The position numbers were made by a program, and so were the translations under genes. From a virus: a stretch of DNA of 53,211 bases. Every line of letters begins with the position of its first letter. Positions within the stretch are counted from its first letter, which is position 1. Below, in pieces: positions 19,297-27,158 of the stretch. The notes under the pieces were generated by a model. It was not told the DNA's origin, searched no databases, and was given only the letters and a program-made list of their open reading frames with translations. The stretch covers positions 1 through 53,211 of IMG/VR virus record IMGVR_UViG_3300015263_000634. One strand, written 5' to 3'.

Positions 19297-19664
19297 TGAC
19301 TGGTGTCAAGTTTGATCGCACTGTTTCAGCAGGGAATATCCTCACTGTACTCGGGATGCTGTTCGCGCTGTTCGGGTTCTACCTTGGTGTCAATGACCGC
19401 ATCGCCAAGAACACAGCCGACATTGGCGTCATCAAGGAGAAAGTCTCCAACGATATAACCATCCGTGACAAGGAACATAAGCAATTCGATATGCAGTTGA
19501 CCTCGCTTTCAACCAAGCGGGACGATAACCAGAAAGTTATAAGTGAATTGCAGAGCCGCATCAGCGGCATGGAATCCACGCTTAATGAAAACAAACGTCA
19601 ACTCGACAGGCTCGTTGACCTGATAGAGAAACTTACAAGAGACAGAAGGGATACCCAAAGATGA
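19293..19664 (+). CDS. Membrane-anchored coiled-coil protein
   Basis: A 123-residue protein with one membrane segment (about 14-33, GNILTVLGMLFALFGFYLGV), followed by a long predicted coiled coil (residues 45-120) of charged heptads. No family recognised. The strong GGAGGG site and 4 bp overlap place it in the late operon behind the giant virion protein. The topology resembles an i-spanin, but spanins are already present at 2.9-3.3 kb, so a second lysis or virion-membrane role is open. Confidence 0.65.
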   Translation: MMTGVKFDRTVSAGNILTVLGMLFALFGFYLGVNDRIAKNTADIGVIKEKVSNDITIRDKEHKQFDMQLTSLSTKRDDNQKVISELQSRISGMESTLNENKRQLDRLVDLIEKLTRDRRDTQR

Positions 19665-19677
19665 TTGGAGTGGGAGT

Positions 19678-20898
19678 ATGGCTAACGCTATTACTGACGA
19701 GGAGGCTTTGGCTAGATACAAAGCTTACCTCGAACACGGCAGTCTGTCCGCAGCGGGTCGTGCGCTAGGAGTTTCTGACAACACGATACGCAGGGCCGTT
19801 CTTGCAGCGGCAGAACGCGGCCTGCTTGGAACCGAACCTGTTCTTCCCGGCTTCGTCCTCTATAAAAGTACAGCCGTGTATGACGACGAAGGAAATCTGG
19901 TACGGAAGTTCGTTCAGCAGCGTCAAGAGCGACCTACCCCATACGAGGCACCAGAAAACCACAGGGTAAAGGGCCAGTCCACACTTGTAGATGCCGAAGG
20001 CAGGATCATCCAGCAGTGGATCAAGACTACCGAAGAGCGAAGTCCAGAAAACCTCGCAAAGACATTCGAGGAATCTTTCAGGAATTTCACTCCACTGGCA
20101 CCAAGACTGTCGAAGCCTGCCAAGACAGAAGACGACAAGCTGACAGTATACATTTGGACCGACTGGCATATCGGCCTGTACAGTTGGGGTCTTGAGACTG
20201 GCGAAGGCGATTGGGACTTGGGCATAGCCCGAACGGTGATGAACGACACCATCAGGGAAGTCATCGATGCCGCACCGAAATCGCAGAGAGCAATCGTCCT
20301 TGGATTGGGCGACCTCCTCAATCAGGACACCATCCTCCCGATCACGCAGCGTTCAGGCAATGTGCTTGACAGTGACACACGCTACGCCAAGTGCCTTGAG
20401 ACACTATGCGATCTTGTTCAGGAGAACACGGAGCGGGTCGCTGCCAAGCATGACGAAGTTGAACTGGTGTTCAAGCCGGGGAACCATGACGAGGCAAGCA
20501 CAGTCGGCTTGAGGATGGCACTCCGATCCTACTGGAGAAATACCGAAAGGGTTCAGGTCGATCTGTCCCCCGATCCATTCTACTTCAAAAGGTTCGGCGT
20601 GAACCTGATTGGCGGGGTCCACGGGGACAAGACGAAGTTAGCGCAGCTTCCGATGATAATGGCTAACAGGTGCAAGGAAGATTGGGCGGTCACCACCACC
20701 AGACACTTCCACACAGGGCACCTGCATCACAGGGTAGAATTGGAAGAAGGCGGGGTGCAGGTGTTTCAGCATAGGGCTACGACGGAGAAGGATGCATACC
20801 ATGCACATCATGGTTATCTCGGGGGCCGCTCCATGCGGGCATTTATCTATCACCATGACAAGGGTTCACGCGGCAACATAGAGATTGTAATACCATGA
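19678..20898 (+). CDS. HTH-metallophosphoesterase fusion
   Basis: A 406-residue protein. Residues 8-45 form a helix-turn-helix (GSLSAAGRALGVSDNTIRRA). Residues 155-400 are a calcineurin-like/SbcD-type metallophosphoesterase with all signatures: DWH (Asp162, His164), GD (211-212), GNHD (268-271), GVHGD (His315) and GHLH (347-350). The expected chemistry is metal-dependent phosphodiester hydrolysis, most likely on nucleic acid given the HTH. Family members are found in many tailed phages. It starts after TTGGAGTGGGAGT. Confidence 0.85.
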   Translation: MANAITDEEALARYKAYLEHGSLSAAGRALGVSDNTIRRAVLAAAERGLLGTEPVLPGFVLYKSTAVYDDEGNLVRKFVQQRQERPTPYEAPENHRVKGQSTLVDAEGRIIQQWIKTTEERSPENLAKTFEESFRNFTPLAPRLSKPAKTEDDKLTVYIWTDWHIGLYSWGLETGEGDWDLGIARTVMNDTIREVIDAAPKSQRAIVLGLGDLLNQDTILPITQRSGNVLDSDTRYAKCLETLCDLVQENTERVAAKHDEVELVFKPGNHDEASTVGLRMALRSYWRNTERVQVDLSPDPFYFKRFGVNLIGGVHGDKTKLAQLPMIMANRCKEDWAVTTTRHFHTGHLHHRVELEEGGVQVFQHRATTEKDAYHAHHGYLGGRSMRAFIYHHDKGSRGNIEIVIP

Positions 20899-21104
20899 CA
20901 CGCAGAGACTTGATTAACATATGGCTGAAGAATGGAGGCAATATCAACCGTGCCCTTATTCTTGCAGCCGATGATTTCATAAACAGTGCCAGCGCAGCAT
21001 ACATCAGGTACAGGTTCAAGTTCGAACACAATGATTCACCAAGGGAATTTCACTCCATCGATGAAGACGAGGCATGGCTGAAGACAGGCAAGACGGAAGA
21101 ATGA
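20895..21104 (+). CDS. Hypothetical protein
   Basis: A 69-residue protein beginning MTRRDLINIWLKNGGNINRA, with an acidic C-terminus. It overlaps the metallophosphoesterase gene by 4 bp and is the last gene of the plus-strand late block; the convergent minus-strand gene ends at the very next base, with no terminator visible between them. No function recognised. Confidence 0.65.
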   Translation: MTRRDLINIWLKNGGNINRALILAADDFINSASAAYIRYRFKFEHNDSPREFHSIDEDEAWLKTGKTEE

Positions 21105-21494
21105 TTATTCCTCCAACTTCAATACTTCATCCTTGGCCTTGTCGATCCGTTCATTGAGCCATTCTTTTTTGTATTCCGTATTGAGGCGTTTCTTGTCCAG
21201 CCTCAAATCAACATCCCCATTGTAGTAGACATGGATGCTGGCAACGATAGCGCCACGTTCGCTCTCCAGTATCTGCTCTGCCCTGTAGCGGAGCGTGAAG
21301 GCCATCTCATCCAAGCCTTCGGAGAAATACCGGATTGCTTCAGCCGGTTCCTTGTCCGGCAATGAATCCTTGTTCACTTCCAGTATTTCAGAAGTCCACC
21401 CATCCCCGTCCTTGCTGAACGCCATGGAGAAAACCCATTGCGTTCCGGTGTCCTTTTTCAGTTTGTCAGCTATGCTGATTACATTATCAGACAT
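21105..21494 (-). CDS. Hypothetical protein
   Basis: A 129-residue soluble protein with a basic/acidic mixed C-terminal helix (NERIDKAKDEVLKLEE). Its start is supported by AAGGAGTTAACA. It is the last gene of the minus-strand block from 29.5 to 21.1 kb. No family recognised. Confidence 0.7.
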   Translation of the reverse strand: MSDNVISIADKLKKDTGTQWVFSMAFSKDGDGWTSEILEVNKDSLPDKEPAEAIRYFSEGLDEMAFTLRYRAEQILESERGAIVASIHVYYNGDVDLRLDKKRLNTEYKKEWLNERIDKAKDEVLKLEE

Positions 21495-21509
21495 TGTTAA
21501 CTCCTTGAT

Positions 21510-21902
21510 TTAATTATTATAATTCCTATTCCACGTACTCCTTGAAACATACACTGGTGTGCTGCGGGCGTGGCTTTTTGGTGTTTTCATCTGGCCCATG
21601 TCCACTTTTATCAAGTACCCTTGCCGAACAGCACCGTTTATCATACCACCCCAAGCGTTATGATGATGAGGATCACCTATCTTTTCCCTCATTATTAACC
21701 TTAAATCTTCTGCGGTTCCTTTGAAATCCCCCAAGGTTGACACAAAAAGAGAGGCTTGTTCTTTCCAATCCCCGGACTTCTCAAGAACACGGAGCATCCC
21801 TGCGTCTCGCAAAGTTCTTGCAGCATGGCCAGTGCTTGCAACACCGCCACTATTTTGGCATTCGGCTTTTTCAAAGAGGTCATGCTGTCTATTGTCCTTC
21901 AT
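21510..21902 (-). CDS. Hypothetical protein
   Basis: A 130-residue protein with an AEDLRLIMREKIGDPHHHNA segment and an AWGGMINGAVRQGYLIKV segment that looks like a winged-helix core, so DNA binding is possible. The start is preceded by AAAGGACACACAGCC. It overlaps the next upstream gene by 4 bp. No family recognised. Confidence 0.65.
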   Translation of the reverse strand: MKDNRQHDLFEKAECQNSGGVASTGHAARTLRDAGMLRVLEKSGDWKEQASLFVSTLGDFKGTAEDLRLIMREKIGDPHHHNAWGGMINGAVRQGYLIKVDMGQMKTPKSHARSTPVYVSRSTWNRNYNN

Positions 21903-22180
21903 GGCTGTGTGTCCTTTAGTGTGCTGGCTATCTCATCATAAGCAGCATTTGCGTCATCTTTTGCCGCCTTGCAGACGCACAGACCATCATCGCCCATATC
22001 GTCAAGCAGTTGCCACAAAACTTCCATCAACCGCTCTTGCTGATCCAACAGCCTGTCACGCTCGGCTTCCAGATCGGCAACGTATTTGCGGGCCTTTTGG
22101 CTGACAGATATGTGGTTTACATGTTGTGAAAGGTTTAGTGCTATTTCCAGCGCCTTCTTTCCTTCGCTATCGGCATTCAT
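21899..22180 (-). CDS. Hypothetical coiled-coil protein
   Basis: A 93-residue helical protein (KKALEIALNLSQHVNHISV, then DLEAERDRLLDQQERLMEVL coiled coil). The start at 22180 was chosen for its GAGAAGGAGAACAGCC site; a longer frame to 22249 lacks one. It overlaps both neighbours. Function unknown. Confidence 0.65.
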   Translation of the reverse strand: MNADSEGKKALEIALNLSQHVNHISVSQKARKYVADLEAERDRLLDQQERLMEVLWQLLDDMGDDGLCVCKAAKDDANAAYDEIASTLKDTQP

Positions 22181-22352
22181 GGCTGTTCTCCTTCTCAAGA
22201 ACAATGTACCGCTCCGCGAACGGACGAGCGGCCAAAATGGCCGCTGCAATTATCTCTTCCATATCCTTGTTTTGCAGGGACCCGAGGATGCATTCAGACG
22301 CAACAGCTTGCGCAAGAGCATCTCTCCATTCTCCGTATTCTTTCCTTGTCAT
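22167..22352 (-). CDS. Hypothetical small protein
   Basis: A 61-residue protein, helical, with a MEEIIAAAILAARPFAERY segment. Its coding sequence contains one copy of the AGCGGCCA-x3-TGGCCGCT palindrome. It overlaps the next gene by 14 bp and the previous by 4 bp. Function unknown. Confidence 0.55.
   Translation of the reverse strand: MTRKEYGEWRDALAQAVASECILGSLQNKDMEEIIAAAILAARPFAERYIVLEKENSHECR
22227..22245. repeat. Palindrome GGCCA-NNN-TGGCC, copy 1
   Basis: AGCGGCCA-AAA-TGGCCGCT, perfect 8-bp arms, inside the 22167-22352 gene (minus strand). It has the same 19-mer as copy 2 in the opposite orientation. Confidence 0.7.
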
Positions 22353-22531
22353 TTTGGGTGCCTGTGAAATTCATATGGGGGAGGAAGGTCATCTTTCATG
22401 GCATCGACAAGATCATGAAAAAACACATGGTCGTGTGACTGTATGTGTTCGTATCCATACTGATCCCTCTCATAAAGAGTAACGGTCAAAGCCCTTGACC
22501 CGTAGTCAATGTTAAGTGTGATCTTCGCCAT
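22349..22531 (-). CDS. Hypothetical small protein
   Basis: A 60-residue protein (MAKITLNIDYGSRALTVTLY...), beta-rich N-terminus and acidic/His-rich C-terminus. The start at 22531 follows AAGGAATTTGGCA. It overlaps the upstream gene by 20 bp. Function unknown. Confidence 0.6.
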   Translation of the reverse strand: MAKITLNIDYGSRALTVTLYERDQYGYEHIQSHDHVFFHDLVDAMKDDLPPPYEFHRHPK

Positions 22532-22829
22532 TGCCAAATTCCTTGTATTCCCTGAAGTGTGGCGATGCTCCACCGCCATCTTTTACAGAAAGCTTTGCAA
22601 GGGATTCGATATTGGATCGTGCCTCTATGCGGTCACTGCCTCTCCGCTTGACCTGCAACGATCCCGTTTTCCCCATGGCAAGCAGTGCCCTTGCGGCATC
22701 GCAAAACGGAACCCTTGAAGACTTGAGAAGTATTTCACCCTGATACCAAACAGTGTATCTCACGCCCGACGAAGTTGCCTTCAGTCCGCCATCGGGAGTG
22801 CTGGCTTCTGCTATCTCTATTGTCTCCAA
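22512..22829 (-). CDS. Hypothetical protein, TTG start
   Basis: A 105-residue protein. The start is a TTG preceded by GGGGAGGAACCC, which I find convincing. Contents: VRYTVWYQGEILLKSSRVPF and FCDAARALLAMG, with a mixed alpha/beta look. No family recognised. It lies directly downstream of the SPFH gene. Confidence 0.65.
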   Translation of the reverse strand: METIEIAEASTPDGGLKATSSGVRYTVWYQGEILLKSSRVPFCDAARALLAMGKTGSLQVKRRGSDRIEARSNIESLAKLSVKDGGGASPHFREYKEFGNGEDHT

Positions 22830-22845
22830 GGGTTCCTCCCCGCCT

Positions 22846-23712
22846 TTACTGGTTTGGTTGAACGTTAAGGAATGGGACTGCCGATCCGGGGATCATGGTG
22901 GTTGGCAAGGTGCCGTTCCACTTCTCTGCCTGAATGAGGTTAACCAGTTCAGGATTGTCGTGCAACGCCTTGCCCTTGGCACGAATGGCATCCGCTTCCG
23001 CCTCACCTTTAAGGCGGGTTGCATCAGCTTGGGCTTGTGCATCGGCACGAACCGCATCGGCAGCAGCGTTGGCCTTGGTCACAGTTATCTGTGCCTGAAC
23101 CTTTTCACGCTCCGCATTCTGTTTAAGCTTTTGAACCTCGACCTCTGCCAACATTCTGTCCTCGATGGATTTTTCGTAGGCATCAGAGAAATCGATGTTC
23201 TCGATCTGCACGGAGTCAATAAGGATCGGCCCTTTGACAGCATCCTGTAACGCTTTCTGAACCTCAAGATTAAGCCTTGCCCGATCCTGAATTGCGGTAG
23301 CCGCATTGAACTGCCCAAAGACATTCTTGGCCTGTTCATAGACGCGGCGGTCAAGAAGGCGGGTTGCCAATCCTTCATTGTCACGAAAGTTGGCATATAC
23401 CACATCCACCTGATCCGGTGGCACACGGTAGTTTACAGACATTTTCATATGTGCGGTCTGCTGATCCCGGCTATAGGATGCAACATCATCATAGATGCGG
23501 GACTGTTGGGTTACATCGATGTAGATAATATCCTCGACAAAGGGCATCTTCCAATGCAGGCCGGGACCAGCCGTTCCCTTCACCGCTCCGTTAAACAGGA
23601 TGACACCCCGCTGCCCCTGATCCACTGTATAGAACGATCCGAAAATACCGCTTACCACAATCAGGGTAATGAACACCCCGACAATTGTACCTGCTACTCC
23701 TTTAGGACTCAT
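22846..23712 (-). CDS. SPFH/prohibitin-like membrane protein
   Basis: A 288-residue protein. Residues 7-27 are an N-terminal membrane anchor, residues 28-200 a Band 7/SPFH domain (YTVDQGQRGVILFNGAVKG, PGLHWKMPFVEDII, YRVPPDQVDVVYANF), then an Ala/Glu-rich coiled coil (about 190-260) with AEREKVQAQITVTKANAAAD, as in prohibitins. SPFH proteins form large oligomeric cages at the membrane and in bacteria associate with FtsH-type proteases (HflK/HflC). A phage copy could shield or redirect membrane protease activity, by inference. The start at 23712 has an AAGGAG site; a longer frame has none. It overlaps the small membrane gene upstream. Confidence 0.85.
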   Translation of the reverse strand: MSPKGVAGTIVGVFITLIVVSGIFGSFYTVDQGQRGVILFNGAVKGTAGPGLHWKMPFVEDIIYIDVTQQSRIYDDVASYSRDQQTAHMKMSVNYRVPPDQVDVVYANFRDNEGLATRLLDRRVYEQAKNVFGQFNAATAIQDRARLNLEVQKALQDAVKGPILIDSVQIENIDFSDAYEKSIEDRMLAEVEVQKLKQNAEREKVQAQITVTKANAAADAVRADAQAQADATRLKGEAEADAIRAKGKALHDNPELVNLIQAEKWNGTLPTTMIPGSAVPFLNVQPNQ

Positions 23713-23836
23713 CGTCTTCTCCTTCCTTGGTTTCATTAATTCCCTTGATCCTGACATTCCTGAACAGGAACAAAAGACCGAAATAGACAATGCCCGCAAT
23801 GACGAGCATCCCTGTAATGTCAGCGAACAGTCTCAT
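23702..23836 (-). CDS. 44-residue membrane protein upstream of SPFH
   Basis: A short gene, MRLFADITGMLVIAGIVYFG..., with one clear membrane segment (about 9-27) and an acidic tail (KEGEDDES). It is preceded by AGAAGGGAGATTGTC and its stop lies 11 bp inside the SPFH gene, so the pair is translationally coupled. It may be a small partner of the SPFH protein (inference from coupling and topology). Confidence 0.65.
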   Translation of the reverse strand: MRLFADITGMLVIAGIVYFGLLFLFRNVRIKGINETKEGEDDES

Positions 23837-23927
23837 GACAATCTCCCTTCTTGAGAGGACTGGCTTCTTGGTTGATATGAATTGTTAACAGCATACCGAC
23901 GCTTGGAAACCAGCCCTCACGAGAGGG

Positions 23928-23948
23928 GAGGCGGGACAAGCCCGCCTC
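23928..23948. other. 8-bp GC hairpin
   Basis: GAGGCGGG and CCCGCCTC flank a 5-base loop just downstream of the gene ending at 23,950 on the minus strand. No T-run follows on either strand, so it is more likely an mRNA-stabilising or attenuating hairpin than a complete intrinsic terminator. The remaining bases to 23,836 hold nothing else I can support. Confidence 0.5.
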
Positions 23949-23949
23949 A

Positions 23950-24177
23950 TTACTTGTTGCGTTTGGAAAGCTTGCCCAAGTGCCACACACGGTACTTGCC
24001 ATTCTCCTTGCGAATGGCTGGCCTGTGACCGCTACGACGCAAGGCATACGAAAAAGCCGCTGCCTCTTTCCTCGTATCGACAAGGACGGAATCTCCCGGC
24101 GTCATCTCGGAAACAAAGCTTGACCACAAGCCACGTCCCGGTGGAACTGGAACGTTGTGTTCGATCTTGTATTTCAT
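23950..24177 (-). CDS. Small phage protein, DUF7303-like
   Basis: A 75-residue protein with the pattern MKYKIEHNVPVPPGRG, FVSEMTPGDSVLV, AAAFSYALRRSG and YRVWHLG. This ordered set (short basic start, M-x-x-GDS, Arg-rich helix, RVWR/H end) recurs in a small uncharacterised phage family that I believe is DUF7303. The start at 24177 has AGGAGAAGAGA; function unknown. Confidence 0.65.
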   Translation of the reverse strand: MKYKIEHNVPVPPGRGLWSSFVSEMTPGDSVLVDTRKEAAAFSYALRRSGHRPAIRKENGKYRVWHLGKLSKRNK

Positions 24178-24530
24178 TCTCTTCTCCTGTTTGTCATCCA
24201 CCCCATTGCAGCCGCCATTGAATGCATTGATTCAACACCCTTGGCAACTTCGGCTTCAAGGTTAGTTATTGTCCTGTTCCTTCTCAATATCTCCTGAGAA
24301 AGTTCATTTATCTTTCTTTCCTGATCTTCCTCCTTTTGGTGCTTTTCTCGCCTGAGTTTCCAGTTATCAGCTTCCACCTTTGTGTGCAAGTTTCTCCAGT
24401 GGTCTATCTCTTTCCGCATGGTAACTTTGTCTGCCATAAGATCACTGCACTTGTTTTCAGAAATCTCAAGCTTCGAAGTCAGGCTATTGATTTCCCTTAC
24501 ATACGACGCCGCACTTTTACGGGCTGTCAT
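24174..24530 (-). CDS. Hypothetical coiled-coil protein
   Basis: A 118-residue, almost entirely helical protein with heptads of Glu/Lys/Leu from about 10 to 100 (REINSLTSKLEISENKC, KEEDQERKINELSQEILRRN). The start at 24530 follows AAGGAGACGTGAAA. It overlaps the next gene by 4 bp. Function unknown. Confidence 0.65.
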   Translation of the reverse strand: MTARKSAASYVREINSLTSKLEISENKCSDLMADKVTMRKEIDHWRNLHTKVEADNWKLRREKHQKEEDQERKINELSQEILRRNRTITNLEAEVAKGVESMHSMAAAMGWMTNRRRE

Positions 24531-24543
24531 TTTCACGTCTCCT

Positions 24544-24714
24544 TTACTTGTCGTCCTTGTCATCAAGAATGGACACTTTCGGCAATGTTATCCTCTTTTT
24601 CCTTTCCTTCTTTTCGGCCTCACTCGGATGATCGTATTGCTGCCTATCCGTATTAGTGCGGCTTGGGGTCGGCCACTTGCCTGCCTTCTTCTTCGGAACC
24701 AGTGGGGTTGTCAT
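24544..24714 (-). CDS. Small basic protein
   Basis: A 56-residue Lys/Arg-rich protein starting MTTPLVPKKKAGKWP and ending in an acidic DDKDDK tail. A GGAGATGTGGAA site precedes the ATG, and the ATG overlaps the integrase stop codon (ATGA). It is likely expressed with the integrase; no function recognised, although the size and charge would suit a DNA-binding accessory factor. Confidence 0.55.
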   Translation of the reverse strand: MTTPLVPKKKAGKWPTPSRTNTDRQQYDHPSEAEKKERKKRITLPKVSILDDKDDK

Positions 24715-25523
24715 TTCCACATCTCCATTGCCTGTTGTGCCATTGTTCTCTGGTCTGCCTGCCGTGTATACCGCTCCACTTCCTTGAGGGATTGGCCGGT
24801 CACGGCGGCGATCTGGTGGACGGTAGCACCGGCCTCGGCCAAATGCGAGGCGGTCGATTTCCGCAAGCCATGAATTGAAGTATTCTTGAGGCCAAGGACG
24901 CGGGCCTGTTTCCTGACAGCCGCAGAGACGGACGACTCCGACCATGGACTGCCATAAGCATTGGTCAAAATCACCGGCTCCCTCCGCTTGGTGCTGTCTA
25001 TTGCTGCCTTCAGCCGTGGATGCAACGGGATCACCAGATGCTTCCCGGTCTTTCTCTGCGTTACCTTGATGGTTCCGCCATCGTAATCTTCCCAACGTAT
25101 CTTGATGAGGTCGCAGCGGCGCTGCCCTGTATACAGAGCCATCAGGACAACGAGTTGCAGATGAGGCGGAGACTTCTCCAAGAATGCCTCGACCTCGTTC
25201 ATCGGCCAGCGTGGGATGGGTTTGGACTGCCTCATGTTACGCAATCCAAGGGCAGGGTTCTGGTTGGCGTAACCCCTGCTGCAAGCAAAGTCGAACAGGT
25301 TACGCAAAACTGATATTACTGTTCGGGTTGTTGCTGCTTTGTTCTTATAGACATCAAGGATTTCAAACACATCGACACGAGTTATCGATGTTATTTCCTT
25401 GTCCATGAAGGACATGACCTTTGCCAGTGCATCGGAATATATCTTCCGGCTGCGGCTTGATAGCCGCTCCCATTCAGGGCTTTTCTGGTATAAGTCGATC
25501 ACCTCTTCTATATGCAGTCCCAC
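24711..25523 (-). CDS. Tyrosine recombinase/integrase, one catalytic residue missing
   Basis: A 270-residue phage integrase with a SAM-like N-terminal core-binding domain (residues 1-95) and a catalytic domain. Catalytic set visible: Arg135 (TGQRRCDL), Lys158 (RKTG), His218 and Arg221 (HGLR), Tyr252 (ERYTRQAD). The usual His/Trp of the TGH-x-SLKEVERYT block is absent: the sequence reads TGQSLKEVERYT, one residue shorter than the usual form. A GTG start at 25523 is supported by AAGGAGATACAGAA. It points to an integrating (temperate) lifestyle now or in the past. No attP or tRNA was seen. Confidence 0.85.
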   Translation of the reverse strand: MGLHIEEVIDLYQKSPEWERLSSRSRKIYSDALAKVMSFMDKEITSITRVDVFEILDVYKNKAATTRTVISVLRNLFDFACSRGYANQNPALGLRNMRQSKPIPRWPMNEVEAFLEKSPPHLQLVVLMALYTGQRRCDLIKIRWEDYDGGTIKVTQRKTGKHLVIPLHPRLKAAIDSTKRREPVILTNAYGSPWSESSVSAAVRKQARVLGLKNTSIHGLRKSTASHLAEAGATVHQIAAVTGQSLKEVERYTRQADQRTMAQQAMEMWK

Positions 25524-25701
25524 TTCTGTATCTCCTTATCTCTGGCCTGTCCCACGACATTACACCGATAATCTGTCCAGACCGCGCTTTGAAGCTTACA
25601 TTTCTTTCTTTGTACGGCTCCCTATAAATATCTCTATTCGGTCCCGGCACACACCAGTTTCCCGTACTTGGTTCCCTAAGTTGCGTTACGTAAAAGTTCA
25701 T
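25474..25701 (-). CDS. Hypothetical protein
   Basis: A 75-residue basic, aromatic-rich protein (NRDIYREPYKERNVSFKA, MSWDRPEIRRYRSG). The start overlaps the stop of the upstream gene (ATGA), but it runs 50 bp into the integrase gene and has no strong ribosome site, so it depends on coupling. Function unknown. Confidence 0.5.
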   Translation of the reverse strand: MNFYVTQLREPSTGNWCVPGPNRDIYREPYKERNVSFKARSGQIIGVMSWDRPEIRRYRSGTAYRRGDRLIPEKP

Positions 25702-26135
25702 CTTCGTGTCATGCTGGCGAGAAAATCATCCCGCAATTTGAACAGCTTATCCCTTGCGACTTTGTTCGATTTCAATTCCGACCGCGATCCTACGCCGCAA
25801 AATGCCCGAACCGCAATAGCCGCTTCCTCTTCTGACCACCCGTCAGCAAGGCCTGTGGTGCAGAGCCATCCTTGGAACTTCTTGTCAGAACACAGCATCG
25901 CGGCCATTTTGACTGCCCTCAAGGCGTCATGGTCAGCTTTGCTTTCTATTGGGGACTCATCATCATCCACCCTGACCAGTGCCACGACGTAACGCTGGCC
26001 GAGGGGATCATGAAACAGGGAGTCTGGCGTATCTTCGAAGTGAATGGCAAGACGCAGCACATGACCGTTCTTGTCATGGACAAGAGCAATCTTCTTGGCC
26101 TCGAACTTCGTCGCCATTTCCCTGATGTCTGTCAT
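25698..26135 (-). CDS. Hypothetical protein
   Basis: A 145-residue protein with an N-terminal ATKFEAKKIALVHDKNGHVL unit followed by DSLFHDPLGQRYVVALVRV, a pattern I have seen in phage and prophage proteins of alphaproteobacteria without known function. The C-terminal half is helical. The start at 26135 is preceded by GGGAGGCACCGT and overlaps the previous stop. Confidence 0.65.
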   Translation of the reverse strand: MTDIREMATKFEAKKIALVHDKNGHVLRLAIHFEDTPDSLFHDPLGQRYVVALVRVDDDESPIESKADHDALRAVKMAAMLCSDKKFQGWLCTTGLADGWSEEEAAIAVRAFCGVGSRSELKSNKVARDKLFKLRDDFLASMTRR

Positions 26136-26878
26136 ACGGTGCCTCCCAAGATGCCACCAAGAAGCGTGTTGCTGGTTGTTGTTGTGTTTGAACTTCCCCA
26201 AAGCAGGCTGCGGGCCTGTTGGTACATGGCTGACGCTTGCTGCATTGCCTGAAGACGAGCCAGTTCATCACTGTTTCTCTTCTTGACAATCTCCAGCTTC
26301 TCTTCGTGCTTCTTGATTGCCTCTGTAAACACAGCAGGAAGAACACCCATTTCGAAATCAACGCATTCCGATTTGATCTGGCTGACCTTCTTGTTGTTCT
26401 TGTAGGCTTCGAAGAATTTCCTGAACCGCCTGTTCTTCCTTGCCCAATGCTCAAGCAGAAGAATACCTGTCAGGGATGTGTTGAAAGATGCTGCGGTCTT
26501 GCCGACAATGCATGGCCGCTTGTACATCAGGCCTGTACCCTTCAGCATGAAGCAGCCAAGCTTGTCCCGCTTGACATTCTTCGTGGTGCCCTCAAGGAGA
26601 AGCGCAACATACTTCTTCGGCACACCGCCGTAGAAGAGACGCATGTTACCAAGAACATCGATCACGTCAGCTATATCGACGGACCTGTAGAATTTTTCCG
26701 TCTCCTCGATGGTTTGTGTTTTCCCGTACAGCTTACGCATTGCCTTGAACCAAGCGGATTGTTTCTTCCTGTACACCGGCTTGGTGGGAGCGATCACCGC
26801 TGTGTTCGGGAAACTTGTGGTGCTTGTATACGGGACGATACCGCCTTCAGGTATCGGTGGCATGTAGATCGTTGTCAT
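26132..26878 (-). CDS. Hypothetical protein, low-complexity C-terminus
   Basis: A 248-residue protein: Pro-rich N-terminus (MTTIYMPPIPEGGIVPY), central basic helical part (KKQSAWFKAMRKLYG, FRKFFEAYKNNKKVSQIK), then a Gln/Ser/Thr-rich tail ending in LLGGILGGTV. The start at 26878 was preferred for its GAGGAATGGATCA site over 26893. No family recognised; it sits between recombination genes and the integrase region. Confidence 0.6.
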   Translation of the reverse strand: MTTIYMPPIPEGGIVPYTSTTSFPNTAVIAPTKPVYRKKQSAWFKAMRKLYGKTQTIEETEKFYRSVDIADVIDVLGNMRLFYGGVPKKYVALLLEGTTKNVKRDKLGCFMLKGTGLMYKRPCIVGKTAASFNTSLTGILLLEHWARKNRRFRKFFEAYKNNKKVSQIKSECVDFEMGVLPAVFTEAIKKHEEKLEIVKKRNSDELARLQAMQQASAMYQQARSLLWGSSNTTTTSNTLLGGILGGTV

Positions 26879-27158
26879 TGATCCATTCCTCATATGTGTT
26901 TTCTGCCCACTTGATAGGGTCTATCCCGAGCAGTGCCCACCACGTCGATTCCGGCATGGGGCTTTCGTGCAGTTCCATATGGTGCTTGTGGCACAGGGGT
27001 ACGCAATACTGATCCCCTGTCTTCCTGCCCATCGCCCTTGGTTGAGCATGGGTAAGATGATGGGCCTCTCCGGGTTGTCCGCAATGTAGGCACGGCCTGC
27101 CTCTGATATGGACAAGGTACTTTGGGGATCGTAGCCGGAAAGGCCCTTTCTCAAGCAT
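26847..27158 (-). CDS. HNH-type nuclease (Rap/DUF968-like)
   Basis: A 103-residue protein with the zinc-HNH layout: RPCLHCGQPG (Cys23, Cys26), EAHHLTHAQPRAMG (His33-34) and VPLCHKHHMELH (Cys56, His59-60, His64). This ordering is the signature of the DUF968/Rap-Ref style recombination nucleases of lambdoid phages. It lies among SSB, ERF-like and exonuclease genes, so a role in recombination or junction cutting is likely. It overlaps the SSB-like stop by 1 bp. Confidence 0.75.
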   Translation of the reverse strand: MLEKGPFRLRSPKYLVHIRGRPCLHCGQPGEAHHLTHAQPRAMGRKTGDQYCVPLCHKHHMELHESPMPESTWWALLGIDPIKWAENTYEEWINDNDLHATDT

